Below the pieces are notes generated by a model. That model made no database searches and was not told the DNA's origin. It saw only the letters and a list, made by a program, of their open reading frames with translations. Of a stretch of DNA of 64,000 nucleotides, positions 33,071 through 44,379 are shown piece by piece (the first letter of the stretch is position 1; each line of letters opens with the position of its first letter). The translations under genes and the position numbers were made by a program. The DNA is from Sabellastarte sp. h YS-2021 (Eukaryota > Annelida > Polychaeta > Sabellida > Sabellidae): assembly GCA_964017235.1 (NCBI GenBank), contig OZ024929.1, positions 28,269,464-28,333,463 of the forward strand. The letters are read 5' to 3'.

Positions 33071-33554
33071 AGACAGTGATTTTGTGCAAATTTTGAACCA
33101 ATGCAAAAAGGAATGAAGCTGAAATAATTTACATGTATACTAATAAATATTTAAGCATTGTTGATAGATTTTACAAATGAAACAGGGTCTTGTAAGACTA
33201 CTGTACAATTATTGCTAAACGTTTATGGGGTGGACATTACACATGATAATGTGTGTTATTCTATGCTATCCTGTTTCTTTTCATGTGTTGCAGCTACTCT
33301 TAACAGTTAACAGGGCGTCCTATTTCTAGTTTTAAATATAAACTGATGATCTAGTTATTACAGTTTTTGGGTCATTCGCAATAAAAGTACTTGTACTTGC
33401 AATTTCTCAAAGTACTTGCACTTGAGTCTTGAGACCAGTACTTGTACTTGCATCTTGGCTAAGTACTCATACTTGGCTCCATGTACTTGATCCCAGGCCT
33501 GAAGTGGAATGCCCATAAATACTGTAAGATTTCTTAATTGAAGTATAGCTGTCA

Positions 33555-33890
33555 AAGTTTTCGAGATATAGCCCGGACAAAGTTTTAAATCTTTAAATAA
33601 AGGTCAAATCAAGGTCCCACCATTACATTGTACACCTACACCCCCTAAACAATGTCCCTACCAAGTATTAACATCCTACAACTTACAGTTTCTGAGGTAT
33701 AGTCCGGCCAAGATTTACAAACTCAAGGTCATTACGGCAAGGTCAAAGGTCAAATCAAGGTCACACCATGACGTTGCACACTTACACTCCCCAACCAATG
33801 TTTGTACCAAGTATCAGCTTCCCACATCTTTTGGTTTATGATGCCAGGGGTAAACACAAAACCTGCACAGCCTTTAAAAGTTGTGGGGTA
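33555..33890 (-). mobile_element. HINE-1 copy, minus strand, 3'-truncated
   Basis: The right edge 'cctttaaaagttgtggggta' (33871-33890) is the inverse of the HINE-1 start TACCCCACA. About two satellite units follow leftward ('accaatgt..gtaccaagtat', 'cggcaaggtcaaaggtca'). Confidence 0.75.
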
Positions 33891-34148
33891 AAAATGCACG
33901 GTAGCAATTACCGGTTGCTTTTAAGTTGCAACTGGAAAAGACAAAAAGTTTAACTTAACAAATTTATTTAACAATTAAAAATAATGATTATGGTCAACTG
34001 GTATACTCTCAATAGTACATACAATAACACAATAATGAAACCGGGTCTGATCTGACCACTGTAACTGACAGTTAAGTTTGTTCACTGTATCCTGTGATCT
34101 GTCCGGTGATCTGGCCAATGTCCACTACACACAGATATCTGTAGAAAG

Positions 34149-34557
34149 TTCACTCCAGCAAAAGTTCACAACACAAGCAGTTTATATCCACTTGAATATT
34201 AATTCTAAGACACAATAGCCTTCCTTATAGCCAGCGAATACTAAATTCATGTGTGGTCAGATGTACAGTCCTTCTATATACTTACAGAAATTCTAGAATC
34301 TTATAGAACATAACAGCTGTCACCAGAGGCAGTGAGGAAGTTCTAGAACCTACAGGTAGCTTATCGGGTTTCCCCAAATCTCTTAATAGCATCACTGGGG
34401 TTAGCCTAGAGGGATTCTCTCTCTATAAACAGATCAATATACATCAGTACTACATAACACAAAACCAATGACTCCCTTACATTAAATGTTAATACATTAT
34501 TACATACAAATATAGCTTAGATTAAATAATGCACAGATACAGTGCCTATATATGTAA
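34149..34557 (-). repeat. LINE-associated repeat, copy 2
   Basis: Matches 22066-22497 along its length with small indels. No reverse-transcriptase sequence accompanies it, consistent with a 5'-truncated LINE copy. Confidence 0.65.
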
Positions 34558-35320
34558 TATTTATTATTTTGACAAAAATGAATTAACACATTTGAATAAA
34601 GAAGGAACAATACCTGTCTAAATGAATTTTACATATATAATTGTATAAGGTCCTATAATATATAAAGATTAAAGAGTGTCCAAACATGTAACCTGTAATA
34701 CACTTAAACATTAAACTTAAACTCATCGCCCTGCATACAAATAAAGAAAGGGCCTGTAGTCCCAATATTACTTGTCCATTTTTTATTGGTATTTAATTTA
34801 CATGGCCTTATATAAGTATTTTCACCCTACCAGTTAAATCTAGCTGATATTTTTGCCACTATTTTCACTTTTATCTCTTAAACTTCTTGAAAGGAAAGAG
34901 AAAAGAAAAAGGCAGAAAAGTGTTTTGGTCTACATGTACAAGCTGCAAAGCCATCAGAGACACAAGTAGTGCACTAGAATTTATGAAAGTATGGTGCCAA
35001 AAACAAATTACGATACATCCCATACCTCGCCTAGAACTCAGTCATCAAACCAAGAACTGACCTAGCCCATTGCTGTTTAACTTCAGTGATGAGACCAGAA
35101 CTCATCAAGCCACGCCACAATTCATGAAAGGCCAGTGCCACAAAAGCATGAAAAGACAAAATAAAAATGATCTCTAGAAGCACAAGCCTTGCCAGAGCTC
35201 ATGCTTAAAAAGAGTTGTGTTGATTATATGGATCTTGTGATGTATGTGTACATGAGATATATAAATGCATATGTGTTAAACATTTAGCATCACATAGATT
35301 ACAAATATCGGACTAATTTT
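34558..35320. other. Unassigned sequence
   Basis: Unique-looking, AT-rich, no coding or repeat signal seen. Confidence 0.3.
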
Positions 35321-37158
35321 TATGACAGCTGACTTGTCAGTCAGCTGACATTATGTCGTCACTCTGCGGCGTGTACGTACGCATACGCGTGAGTGACTTC
35401 TCCTCTGAAACTACAAGGCCCAGAGACATGCTGGTTTTTTTTTAAAAGGTAGCTTATCTATCTAGGATGAAAAACTGTTCAAAGCATGCAGATCTGTTTG
35501 TTTGTCTGTTTGCTAGAGCCATTATAATTGAGGCACTCCCCACCCTAAGTGTAAAAATTTCAACACTTTATCACAATTTTCTCATTGACTATTGTAGGGA
35601 TTTCTCTCATATCTTGCATATATGTACAAGGCCACAAGTAGATTCCCTTGTTTGAGTATCAGACCTGGATATTTCTAAATTTTTTTTTTTTAGTTTTTAA
35701 AATACTTTTTAATAATAGTTAAAATTCATGAAATCATGCACTAAATCACTTATAACTTGAAAAGTATTGCATTTAGAGCATTTTGTTAAAATATGTTATT
35801 CAGCTACTTTTTCCATAGCTACAACATGCTGAGTAACTTGGGTGTCTATCTCAATAGCTAAGTGAGTAATAGCGACTTTTTGACTTTTCAGTAACTTCCA
35901 TTGTGAGTAAAATCACTTATAACTTGAAAACTATTGCATTTAGAGAATTTCGTATAAATATGTTATTCAGCTACTTTTGGGTCAGCTATAACATAGTAAA
36001 ATTTCAGACCTGTAGCTCATTGCATAGCTGAGTAATAGCTAATTTGAGGTTATCAGTGTTGAGTAAATCAGTTTGAACTTAAACACTATTGCATATAGAG
36101 TATCTCTTTAAATATGTTATTCACCTATTTTTGGATCAGCTTATAACAAAGTAAATTTGCAGAAATGTAGCTTATTTAATAGATGAGCAATAGCTATTTT
36201 GAGGTTATCACTGTTGAGTAAATTAGTTATAACTTGAAAACTATTGCATTTACAGAAATTTGTGTAAACATGTTGTTCAGCTACTTTTGGGTCAGCTATA
36301 ACATAGTAAAATTGCAGATGTGTAGCTCTTTCCATAGCTGAGTAATAGCTACTTTGATGTTATCACTATTGAGTAAATCAGTTGTAACTTGAAAACTATT
36401 GCAGTTAGAATATTTTGTTTTAATAGTAAAATTGCAGACCTGTAGCTTATTTTATAGCTGAGAAATAGCTACTTTGAGCTTCTCACTCTTTGAGTAAATC
36501 AGTTCTAACTTGAAAACTATTTACAGTATTTTGTATAAATATGTTATTCAGATACTTTTGGGTCAGCTATAACAAGTAAAATTTCAGACCTGTAGCTCGT
36601 CGCATAGCTGAATAATAGCTACTTTGAAGTTCTCACTGTTGAGTAAATCAGTTTTAACTTGAAACCTATTGTATTAAGAATATTTTGTTTAAATATGTTG
36701 TTCACCTACTTTTGGGTCGGCTATAACATAGAAAAATTGCAGACCTCTAACTTATTTCATAGCTGAGCAATAGCAATTTGAGGTGCTTACTGTTGAGTAA
36801 ATCAATTGTAATTTGAAAACTATTGCTTTTGGAGAATTTTGTTTAAATGTGCTTTTCATCTACTTTTGAGTCAGCTATAATGTAGTAAAATTGCAGACGT
36901 GTAGCTCGTGGCATAGCTGAGCAATAGCTACTTTCAGGTTCTCATTGTTAAATAAATCAGTAACCCGAATACTATTGCATTTACAGTATTTTGTTTCAAT
37001 ATGTTTTCCACCTACATTTTACTCAAACATGGTACTTTACTTTGGTGTGCCATTTGCAGAGTACAGTTTTTGTGTCATTTTCTTCCTTCACTTGTACTCT
37101 AAAACTCAAGACACACAGTCAGCTGACACAGAGCCCGTTCACGGGCACTGATTGCTAG
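35321..37158 (+). mobile_element. HINE-3 copy 1, complete
   Basis: The 5' end TATGACAGCTGACTTGTCAG, TCAGCTGACAT forms a perfect-looking stem-loop. AGTCAGCTGACA near the 3' end (37118-37129) repeats the inverted-end motif. The 3' terminus is GAGCCCGTTCACGGGCACTG with a GCCCG-TTCA-CGGGC hairpin and then CTAG at 37155-37158, as expected of a Helitron 3' end. The core from about 35740 to 37020 holds about eight 155-bp units ('gagtaatagctactttgag', 'aacttgaaaactattgcatt', 'cagctacttttgggtcagct'). Confidence 0.85.
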
Positions 37159-37779
37159 TTTAAAATCTTTTGGAAAGTTTAGAAAGTCAAAAAATACTTA
37201 CAGCAGATATTATATATTATTAGGTGACAAAAATTTTAGTGTTGTCACATTTGACCACTAGGTTGATATAGCCAGTGGCCTTTGCAACTCCCTTATTATT
37301 GGACATTGAGGTTTGGAGTCTAAAAACAAATTACAGGTCATTTTTGTGGATCATTTCATGGATCAGATTTAACAATTTGCCTGTTCTTCAAGGTCCACCA
37401 AGATTACCAAAATGTTAAAGCTCTTCTTTTTTTTCTTACAAATTTCTATTAGACCAATAAATAGTGGGCTGTGTATATTTTACTGGTGTCGGATTTCACT
37501 TTTGGTCTCTGTTTGAAGGTCATCAATGGCTTTCTTCATCTAAAAGCCCATGGCATATATATGCTATTATTCCTGTGGGTTTGACATTTGAAATTAACTT
37601 CTATAAAATCAATGCAAAGTGAGGGAATGTAAAGTTAATTAAAACTTAAATTGAATGTAAAATTAATTAATCGTTATATATTCATTAACCTAAAATAGTT
37701 TAATTCATACTTTCTTTCATCTTCCATGTCTAAAAGTGTAATTCAAAAATGTTCAGATGCAATTTGAATAGATTTTTAG
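37159..37779. other. Unassigned, includes one diverged 147-bp-type unit
   Basis: 'ggacattgaggtttggagtc' to 'tcttcaaggtccaccaagat' (about 37300-37410) resembles the 147-bp array unit of 43141-43875. The remainder is unassigned. Confidence 0.35.
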
Positions 37780-37932
37780 TTGTTAAAAATCAGTGAATTA
37801 GGTATCTCGGAATCAAATGAAACTAATGCTTCACAATATCTTGTATTTGAGGTGGAAGAACTTGCCTTACTAAGTGAGCTACGAGAGGAAGAAACTAAGC
37901 AGAGCGGGAGTGCAAAACAATTAAAACAAGAG
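37780..37932 (+). CDS. Possible internal exon of an unknown gene (51 codons)
   Basis: An open stretch of exactly 51 codons lies between AG (37778-37779, after a short T run) and GT (37933-37934, GTAATT), phase 0 at both ends. The translation starts LLKISELGISESNETNASQY and ends in a charged, coiled-coil-like segment EVEELALLSELREEETKQSG, SAKQLKQE. It is not part of any repeat seen here. I do not recognise the protein and see no partner exon, so this may be chance. An alternative acceptor lies at 37792. Confidence 0.3.
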
Positions 37933-37991
37933 GTAATTCAGTTTTTATTCATATTTAAAATATTGGTTAAGTCAATTTAGTAATAGCTAAT

Positions 37992-38150
37992 TAAGCGTCC
38001 CTTGAAAAGAGCACTAATGTGGGTTATGGCCTTATGGGTAGTGTTATCTTGCCATCACATCAGATTATAGTCTTTCTTTGATGTCTCTTTTGGAAATGAT
38101 TCTTGGTATGTATCTGCTTTAGTTTTGGTGAAAAAAGTGCATAAATTTGA
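37992..38150 (+). mobile_element. HINE-2 5' end remnant
   Basis: TAAGCGTCCCTTGAAAAGAG, CA is a decayed version of the HINE-2 5' stem-loop TAAGCGTCCC..GGGCGCTTA. Little else of the family is recognisable. Confidence 0.45.
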
Positions 38151-39215
38151 CCTTAAGGGCTGTCAGGTATTGTTTTCACCCTTGGTGTCTGGATGGTCAC
38201 CGGGATGTGGGGAAAAAGTTTGTCCGGGCTGTATCTCTGAAACTGTAAGGTGTAGGAAGTTGATACTTGGTAGGGACATTGGTTAGGGGATGTAGGTGTG
38301 CAGCATCATGCTGTGACCTTGATTTGACCTTGCCACAGTGACCTTCAGTTTGAAAATCTTGTCGGGGCTACATCTCAGCAACCGTAAGGTGTCAGAAGTT
38401 GATACTTGGTAGGGAAATTAGTTAGGGTTTGTAGGTGTGCAACGTCATGGTGTCACCTTGATTTGACCTTTGACCTTTCTGTAGTGATTTTCAACTATAA
38501 AATCTTGTCTGGGCTATATCTCCGAAAGTGCAAGGTGTATGAAGTTGATACTTGGTAGGGACATTGGTTAGGGGGCGTAGGTGTACAAGTTCATGGTGTG
38601 GCCTTGATTTGACCTTGCCGTAGTGACCTTGAGCTGTAAAATCTTGTCCGGGCTATATCGTGGAAACTGTAAGGTGTAGGAAGTTGATACTTGGCAGGGA
38701 CATTGGTTAGGGGTTGTAAGTGTGCAATGCCATGGTGTGACCTTGATTTGACCTTTGACCTTGTCATAGTGACCATGAGTTTTAAAATGTTGTCTGGACT
38801 ATTTCTTGGATTCCATAAGGGGTAGAAGGTTGACACTTGGTAGGGACACTGGTTAGGGAGTGTAGGTGTGCATCATGGTGTGACATTTAACTTTGGCCAA
38901 AGTGTGTTCAACTGCCATATTTACAACATCTTTCGCTTTATTCCAATTAATAAATTTTACAGCTTCATAATTTTTAGTTTACTGATTATTGCCATCATTT
39001 TGCTAATGAATTGTCTTGTTTTAATACTTTATCTTTAGTCTTAAAATATGTTTTCTTTCTCTTAGATGTTTCTCTACTTAAATATTATTTGGAACTTTAT
39101 ATAACTGACACTGCTCTGAAAGTATCCAGATCTTTGTACTGTTTCACTACTTCTGTATCTCATGGCGTTGATAACTATTTCCCCAGGCTGTGTGGTACGG
39201 TCATCCCTTATGCTA
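38151..39215 (+). mobile_element. HINE-1 copy with decayed 5' end
   Basis: It starts inside the 5' hairpin ('ccttaagggctgtcaggtattg'), has about five units to 38880, then the unique 3' region ('cagcttcataatttttagtttactgatt', 'aactgacactgctctgaaag') and 3' terminus GGCTGTGTGGTACGG, 'tgcta' at 39211-39215. It reads continuously across the site where the MULE-type element interrupts the 11060-14154 copy. Confidence 0.8.
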
Positions 39216-39596
39216 TTTTTTTGTATGGACCTTTTATTTCTCAGAATTCATCATTTCCGTCTTAACAATAAAGAATTTATATGCTTTATAAAATAGATAG
39301 TTAAAATACCCTTTCTCCTTCAAGGACTGCCACTGTTTCAAAAGTATTGGTTCGCCCCTTCTCTAATGTATAAAACTCTTTTCTAGCAATAATGCTGGAA
39401 AAGTTTATAAAATTACCAATGGTATATATAAAACCATGTTGAGGTCTAAATTGTTTGTTTTGTCCTCAAGGTTTTATTAAGGACCAGTGACATAAAGGGA
39501 TGATATTAATTGTGATTCCTGCATTATATCCATGATGTGAGGTGCTCTCTCTGTTATTTTATTCGATTATAGTCTTTCTCAGAATATCAGTTGGGT

Positions 39597-39860
39597 GGTT
39601 TTTATGTCGCCAGACAAAAGTCAGTGATACTTCAGGTTTAGCATGGTCACACCAACACTGCCATAGAGATTTCCTTTCATATGTGATAACATAAACAATA
39701 TTTCAGGTAGACCTTTTAAATTTGGTGTGTATATAAAGGTTAGAGCAAGGAGCATATTGTATTGTGGCTTCGACCTCCTGCTAGAAGACCAATGGAAGCC
39801 CTCTAAATGTCAAATTTGAGGTATATGTTAACATTTTGGCTCAGTACTCCCATAAAGAAG
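39597..39860 (+). mobile_element. HINE-6-like 5' remnant
   Basis: 'tatgtcgccagacaaaagtcagtgata' followed by 'atagagatttcctttcatatgtgataac' parallels the HINE-6 start at 51901 and the remnant at 47138. Confidence 0.4.
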
Positions 39861-39889
39861 GGCAAACTATCCTAAACTAACCATGAATC

Positions 39890-40440
39890 TTTTAAAGCAA
39901 AAAGAAAAACCCTATTCTTAATCAATGGGATAAAAAGTGGATTTATATTTCTGAAAGATCTCTTAAACAATGATGGAGTGTGGTTAAGTGAACAAGAATT
40001 AATTACTAAACGTCAGAAGAAAATCAAACAAACAGTTTGTAAATACCTACAAAACAAAGATTTTTCAAATTGCAAATACATCCAAGATAGACTACTTAAT
40101 AGGTTGATCTTCACTACAAGTTTAAAAATGTATACCACATCTGAAGGTAGCTGCAATGCAAAATTTTTCTACACAATGTTAAGAGATGAAAAATTTGAAT
40201 GACCTTATTCAGAAAAATCTGGGAAAAGGAACTTTACTTTACAAAACCATGATTGGACAGACATATACAAGAAGATTACAAACTCTACTAAGTGCAGAAA
40301 ATATTCAGAATTAAATTCAAAATCCTTCATAACTGATTTCTAAGTGGAACAAAACAAAATCTAGATATTGTGATTACTTTGGAGAAACTTAAAATATACA
40401 ATATATGCTCTATAAATTCATTGGAATTAAGAACTTATGG
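39890..40440 (+). pseudogene. L1/Tx1-like LINE C-terminal relic
   Basis: Broken + frames read IKSGFIFLKDLLNNDGVWLS (about 39930-39990), then the open piece 39978-40202 with QKKIKQTVCKYLQNKDFSNC, then WTDIYKKITNSTKC and KFKILHN after stops. This order resembles the region after the reverse transcriptase in L1-type elements ('..IxDLLNExGxFLS..', 'W..IYKxxxxxTxxTKLRxFQYKILH'). Several stops make it dead. Identification rests on remembered motif order only. Confidence 0.55.
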
Positions 40441-41542
40441 CCACAGCTGAGTGAAATATTATAGATAGATATCAAGCAGAAGCATATCATTTTAGATCTA
40501 AAGAATATATCCATTCAAAATAAAATAAAAAATATTGTTATTGTAACAGTCATGTATGCTATTCACTCCACCTGGGTAAAATGTAGTTTTGAAAATATAT
40601 GTTACAGTACTATTGACATAAATCACATCATCAATAGTACATTATACTTTACTGCAATACTTTCAGTCTCATGTATGTAAGATATATGTAAAAAAATTGT
40701 TAAGGAATTATGAACAAAGAATTTGTAAATGTATTTAACCAAATATATATACTACTAAGTGAACTATTAATATATTTAAGCGTCCCTGAAAGGGCGCTTA
40801 TTTGTTTTCGCCCCAGTTTCCTCGCCACCGCCGCCGCCGCATTATGGTCTCCCTTGAATATCTCCCTTATTATTAGAATTTTTCAAACCATATTTGGCAG
40901 TTATATACCTTAGGCGTGGGAAAATTTTTCTGCATGCTTAAATTTGACCTTTGACCTTTATGAAGGTCACATGATCAAAAACAATTTTTATGTCGTCACT
41001 CTGCGGCGTGGGAGTACGCGTCCGCGTGAACATCTTCTCCTCCAAAACTACAAGGCCTAGAGACATGCTGTTTTTTTTAAAAGATACCTTATCTATCGAG
41101 GATGAAAAATTGTTCAAGGCATGCAAATCTGTCTGTTCGTCTGTTTGCTAGAGACATTATAAGGGAGGTATCCCCACCAAAAGTGTGAAAATTTCAACAC
41201 TTTATCACAATTTTCTCAGTGACTATTGCAGGGATTTCTCTCATATCTTGCATATATGTACTAGGCCAGAGGTAGATTCTCTTGTGAGTGTCAGACCTGG
41301 ATCTGTCTTAGTTTTTTTTTAATAAATTTTTTTAATAATTTTTAATAATAGTTAAAATTCATGAAATCATGCACTAAATCACTTATAACTTGAAAAGTGT
41401 TGCATTTAGAGCATTTTGTTAAAATATGTTATTCAGATACTTTTTTTAGAGCTACAACATGGTGAGTAACTTGGGTGTCTGTCTCAATAGCTAAGTGAGT
41501 AATAGCTACTTTTGTGCTTTTCAGTAACTTCCATCATGAGTA

Positions 41543-41696
41543 GAGGTCCTCAGTGGCCTAGTGGTTAGCAAGTTTGGCATCTAATCATAGGCTGTCACCT
41601 CTGTGGGTTCGAGTCCCACAAGTGGCAATTCTGAGGACCTGTCCCAATATGACCCTGGCTGTTGAACGGGACGTAAAACCCCAACTTTGACCTTTG
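41543..41696 (+). mobile_element. tRNA-derived SINE with 13-bp target duplication
   Basis: It is flanked by perfect direct repeats TCCATCATGAGTA at 41530-41542 and 41697-41709. The A-box region GTGGCCTAGTGGTTAGCA and the B box GGGTTCGAGTCCC lie at tRNA-like spacing. The tail CTGGCTGTTGAACGGGACGT, AAAACCCCAACTTTG is of a kind I associate with mollusc SINEs. It sits within the HINE-3 array, whose unit resumes cleanly after it. Confidence 0.9.
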
Positions 41697-41956
41697 TCCA
41701 TCATGAGTAAAATCACTTGTAACTTGAAAACTATTGCATTTAGAGAATTTCGTATAAATATGTTATTCAGCTACTTTTGGGTCAGCTATAACATAGTAAA
41801 ATTTCAGACCTGTAGCTCATGGCATAGCTGAGTAATAGCTACTTTTAGGTTATCACTGTTGAGTAAATCACTTATAACTTGAAAACTATTGCATTTGGAG
41901 TATTTTGTTTTAATATGTTATTCACCTATTTTTGGGTCAGCTATAACATAGTGAAG

Positions 41957-42268
41957 TTCCACACCTGTGGATCATTGCATAGTTGAGTAATAGCTACTTT
42001 GAAGTTTTCACTGTTGAGTAAATCAGTTGCAATTGGAAAACTATTGCATTTACAGAAATTTGTGTAAATATGTTATTCAGCTACTTTTGGGTCAGCTATA
42101 ACATAGTGAAGTTCCACACCTGTGGATCATTGCATAGTTGAGTAATAGCTACTTTGAAGTTTTCACTGTTGAGTAAATCAGTTGCAATTGGAAAACTATT
42201 GCATTTACAGAAATTTGTGTAAATATGTTATTCAGCTACTTTTGGGTCAGCTATAACATAGTGAAATT
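41957..42268 (+). repeat. Recent duplication of one 156-bp HINE-3 unit
   Basis: Two consecutive units starting 'agtgaagttccacacctgtg' (about 41950 and 42106) look identical over their length, while other units of the array differ at many sites. Confidence 0.75.
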
Positions 42269-43140
42269 ACAGACCTGTAGCTCATGGCACAACTGAGCAA
42301 TAGCTATTTTCAGGTACTGCCTGTTGAGTAAATCAGTTGTAACTTGAAAAATATTGCATTTGGAGTATTTTGTTAAAATATGTTGTTCACCTACTTTTGG
42401 GTCAGCTATAACATAGTGAAATTACAGACCTGTAGCTCATGGCACAACTGAGCAATAGCTATTTTCAGGTACTGACTGTTGAGTAAATCAGTTGTAACTT
42501 GAAAAATATTGCATTTGGAGTATTTTGTAAAATATGTTGTTCATCTACTTTTGGGTCAGCTATAACATAGTGAAATTACAGACCCATAACTCATGGCATA
42601 GCTGAGCAATAGCTATTTTCAGGTTCTCACTATTGAGTAAATCAGTTGTAACTTGAAAACTATTGCATTTACAGTATTTTACTTAAATATGTTGTTCACC
42701 TACTTTTGGGTCAGCTATAACATAGTAAAAATTCAGACATGTAGCTCATTGCATAGCTGAGTAATAGCTACTTTGAGGTTATCACTATTGAGTAAATCAG
42801 TTGTAACTTGAAAACTATTGCATTTAGAGTATTTTGTTTAAATATGTTATTCACGTAATTTTTGGTCTGCTATAACATAGTGAAATTGCAGACCTGTATG
42901 TCATGGCATAGCTGAGCAATAGCTACTTTCAGGTTCTCACTGTTGAGTAAATCATTGTATCCACTGGATAGCCGCAGTGTGTAGAGAGATTTCACCATTA
43001 CTGCTCTAACGAAAAAAAAAAATATTATAGCTACCCTTCTCAAGTTTTCAGGATATATTAACAACCATAAAATGTTGCCTGGGAATATTTTTGGCCTCAT
43101 TTTGAAAAACAAGATGGCCACCACAGGTGTTTCTTTGTCA

Positions 43141-43875
43141 GTCATGAAAAGTGCTTATATCTCTCTTATTATTGGTGCTAGAGGTTTGGGATGGTAAACC
43201 AACCTGTAGGAAATCATGGGCTTTGAATCTTTTGGTGTGGTCAGATTTGACCTTTGACCCCTCCTTCAAGGTCAAACAAGGATAGCCAAACTTGAAAGTG
43301 CTTATAACTCGCTTATTATTGGTCCTACAGGTTTGGGATGGTAAACAGTCATATAGGAAATCATGGGCTGGGAATCTGTTGATGTCGTCTGATTTGACCT
43401 TGGACCCCTCCTTCAAGGTCAAACGAGGATACCCAAACTTAAAAGTGCCTATAACTCGCTTATTAATGGTCCTAGAAGTTTGGGATGGTAAACCAACATA
43501 TAGGAAATCATGGGCTGGGATTATTTTGGTGTGGTCAGATTTGACCTTGGACTCCTCCTTCAAGGTCAATTGAGGATAGCCAAACTTAAAAGTGCTTATA
43601 ACTCGCGTATTAATGGTCCTAGAAATTTGGGATGGTAAACCAACATATAGGAAATCATGGGCTGGGAGTCTTTTGGTGTGGCCAGATTTGACCTTTGGAC
43701 CCCTCCTTCTAGGTCAAATGAGGACAGTCAAACTTAAAAGTGCTTATAACTCGCTTGTTATTGGTCCTAGAGGTTTGGGATGGTAAACCAACCTATAGGA
43801 AATCATGGGCTGGGAATGTTTTTGTGTGGTTGGATTTGACCTTGGACCCCTTCTTCAAGGTGGAACGAGGATATT
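43141..43875 (+). repeat. 147-bp tandem array in HINE-3
   Basis: Five units start at 43151, 43298, 43445, 43592 and 43740, each containing 'agtgcttataactcgcttatt', 'gtttgggatggtaaacc', 'aaatcatgggctggga' and 'ctccttcaaggtcaa'. Because 147 is a multiple of 3, frames stay open through it on both strands; these are not genes. A diverged relative is at 48180-48500. Confidence 0.9.
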
Positions 43876-44379
43876 GCATTGGCAGTATTTCTTTAAATAT
43901 GTTTTAACGTACTTTTTACACTTAAACAGTTACCTTGTTACTTTCCTTCATAATACCATTTGCAGGGCACAACTTTTTTATCCTTTTCTTCTGTCAGCTT
44001 CGGAATTTATTTCAAACATGCTGTTCAGTTACCATTTACTGTACTTCTGTACAGCACTTTCCCTGATAATTATGCTTTCCTCTCATTATCACCTTCACAA
44101 ATCAAAAACACTCAGTCAGCTGACACAGTGCCCGTTCACGTGCACTCTCCTCTTGTTTTAAGTACACCCCCCGTCATTGCAGTTCAGGAAAAACTACTTG
44201 CTACACAGCCTTATAATTTGACACACCTGTTCATACTATCGAAAACGCGAGCTGATTAGATTTTGGGAGCAATCCCTTGAAAAATGTCTCATTTATAGGG
44301 ATTTCCTCACACCTTCCAATCTGAGAGCCTTAAATTTAGGTCAACCCCCCCTATTATCTTCTTAAGTATTGCATTTAGA

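Larger units (their letters stand above)
30464..33268 (+). mobile_element. HINE-4: hairpin-ended element with two satellite cores
   Basis: The 5' end TATGTCCACCCCTCTGAAGG, GTTGGACATA (30464-30493) folds back on itself. Near the 3' end GGGGTGGACAT (33226-33237) is the inverse of ATGTCCACCCC, followed by an ACACAT-GATA-ATGTGT hairpin and 'ctatgcta'. The core has an array of about 175-bp units ('gctatatagctaactgagtaatagctac', 'cctatcttt.ccaaatttgg') at 30520-31910 and one of about 157-bp units ('ggcggccatcttgaatttctg') at 32200-33070. A MITE sits inside at 31133-31857. Confidence 0.75.
30240..33501. mobile_element. TIR element with CAGGCCTGGG ends, filled by nested insertions
   Basis: The left end CAGGCCTGGGGCGAGTACAA and the inverted right end CAGGCCTGGGATCAAGTACA share the first 10 bp and then an AAGTACTTG-rich subterminal region (30252-30360 and 33385-33490). 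The style resembles hAT elements, but no 8-bp target duplication is visible. Most of the interior is HINE-4 (30464-33268). Confidence 0.55.
40989..44155 (+). mobile_element. HINE-3 copy 2, nested in HINE-2, 5' hairpin missing
   Basis: 'tatgtcgtcactctgcggcgt' matches HINE-3 copy 1 just after its 5' stem-loop, but the stem-loop itself is gone: copy 1 has ATG..hairpin..ATG where this copy has a single ATG. The array of 155-bp units runs 41360-42960, followed by the 147-bp array. The 3' end has AGTCAGCTGACACAG, the hairpin GTGCCCGTTCACGTGCAC and CTTG at 44152-44155. Confidence 0.8.

Noticed and set aside
41545-41620. Possible functional tRNA gene
   Set aside because: It has A and B boxes but is fused to a non-tRNA tail and flanked by a 13-bp target duplication, so it is a SINE; a second decayed copy exists at 24090.
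43138-43786. Overlapping frames on both strands with repeated peptides
   Set aside because: Artefact of a 147-bp repeat, a multiple of three, which keeps frames open on both strands.
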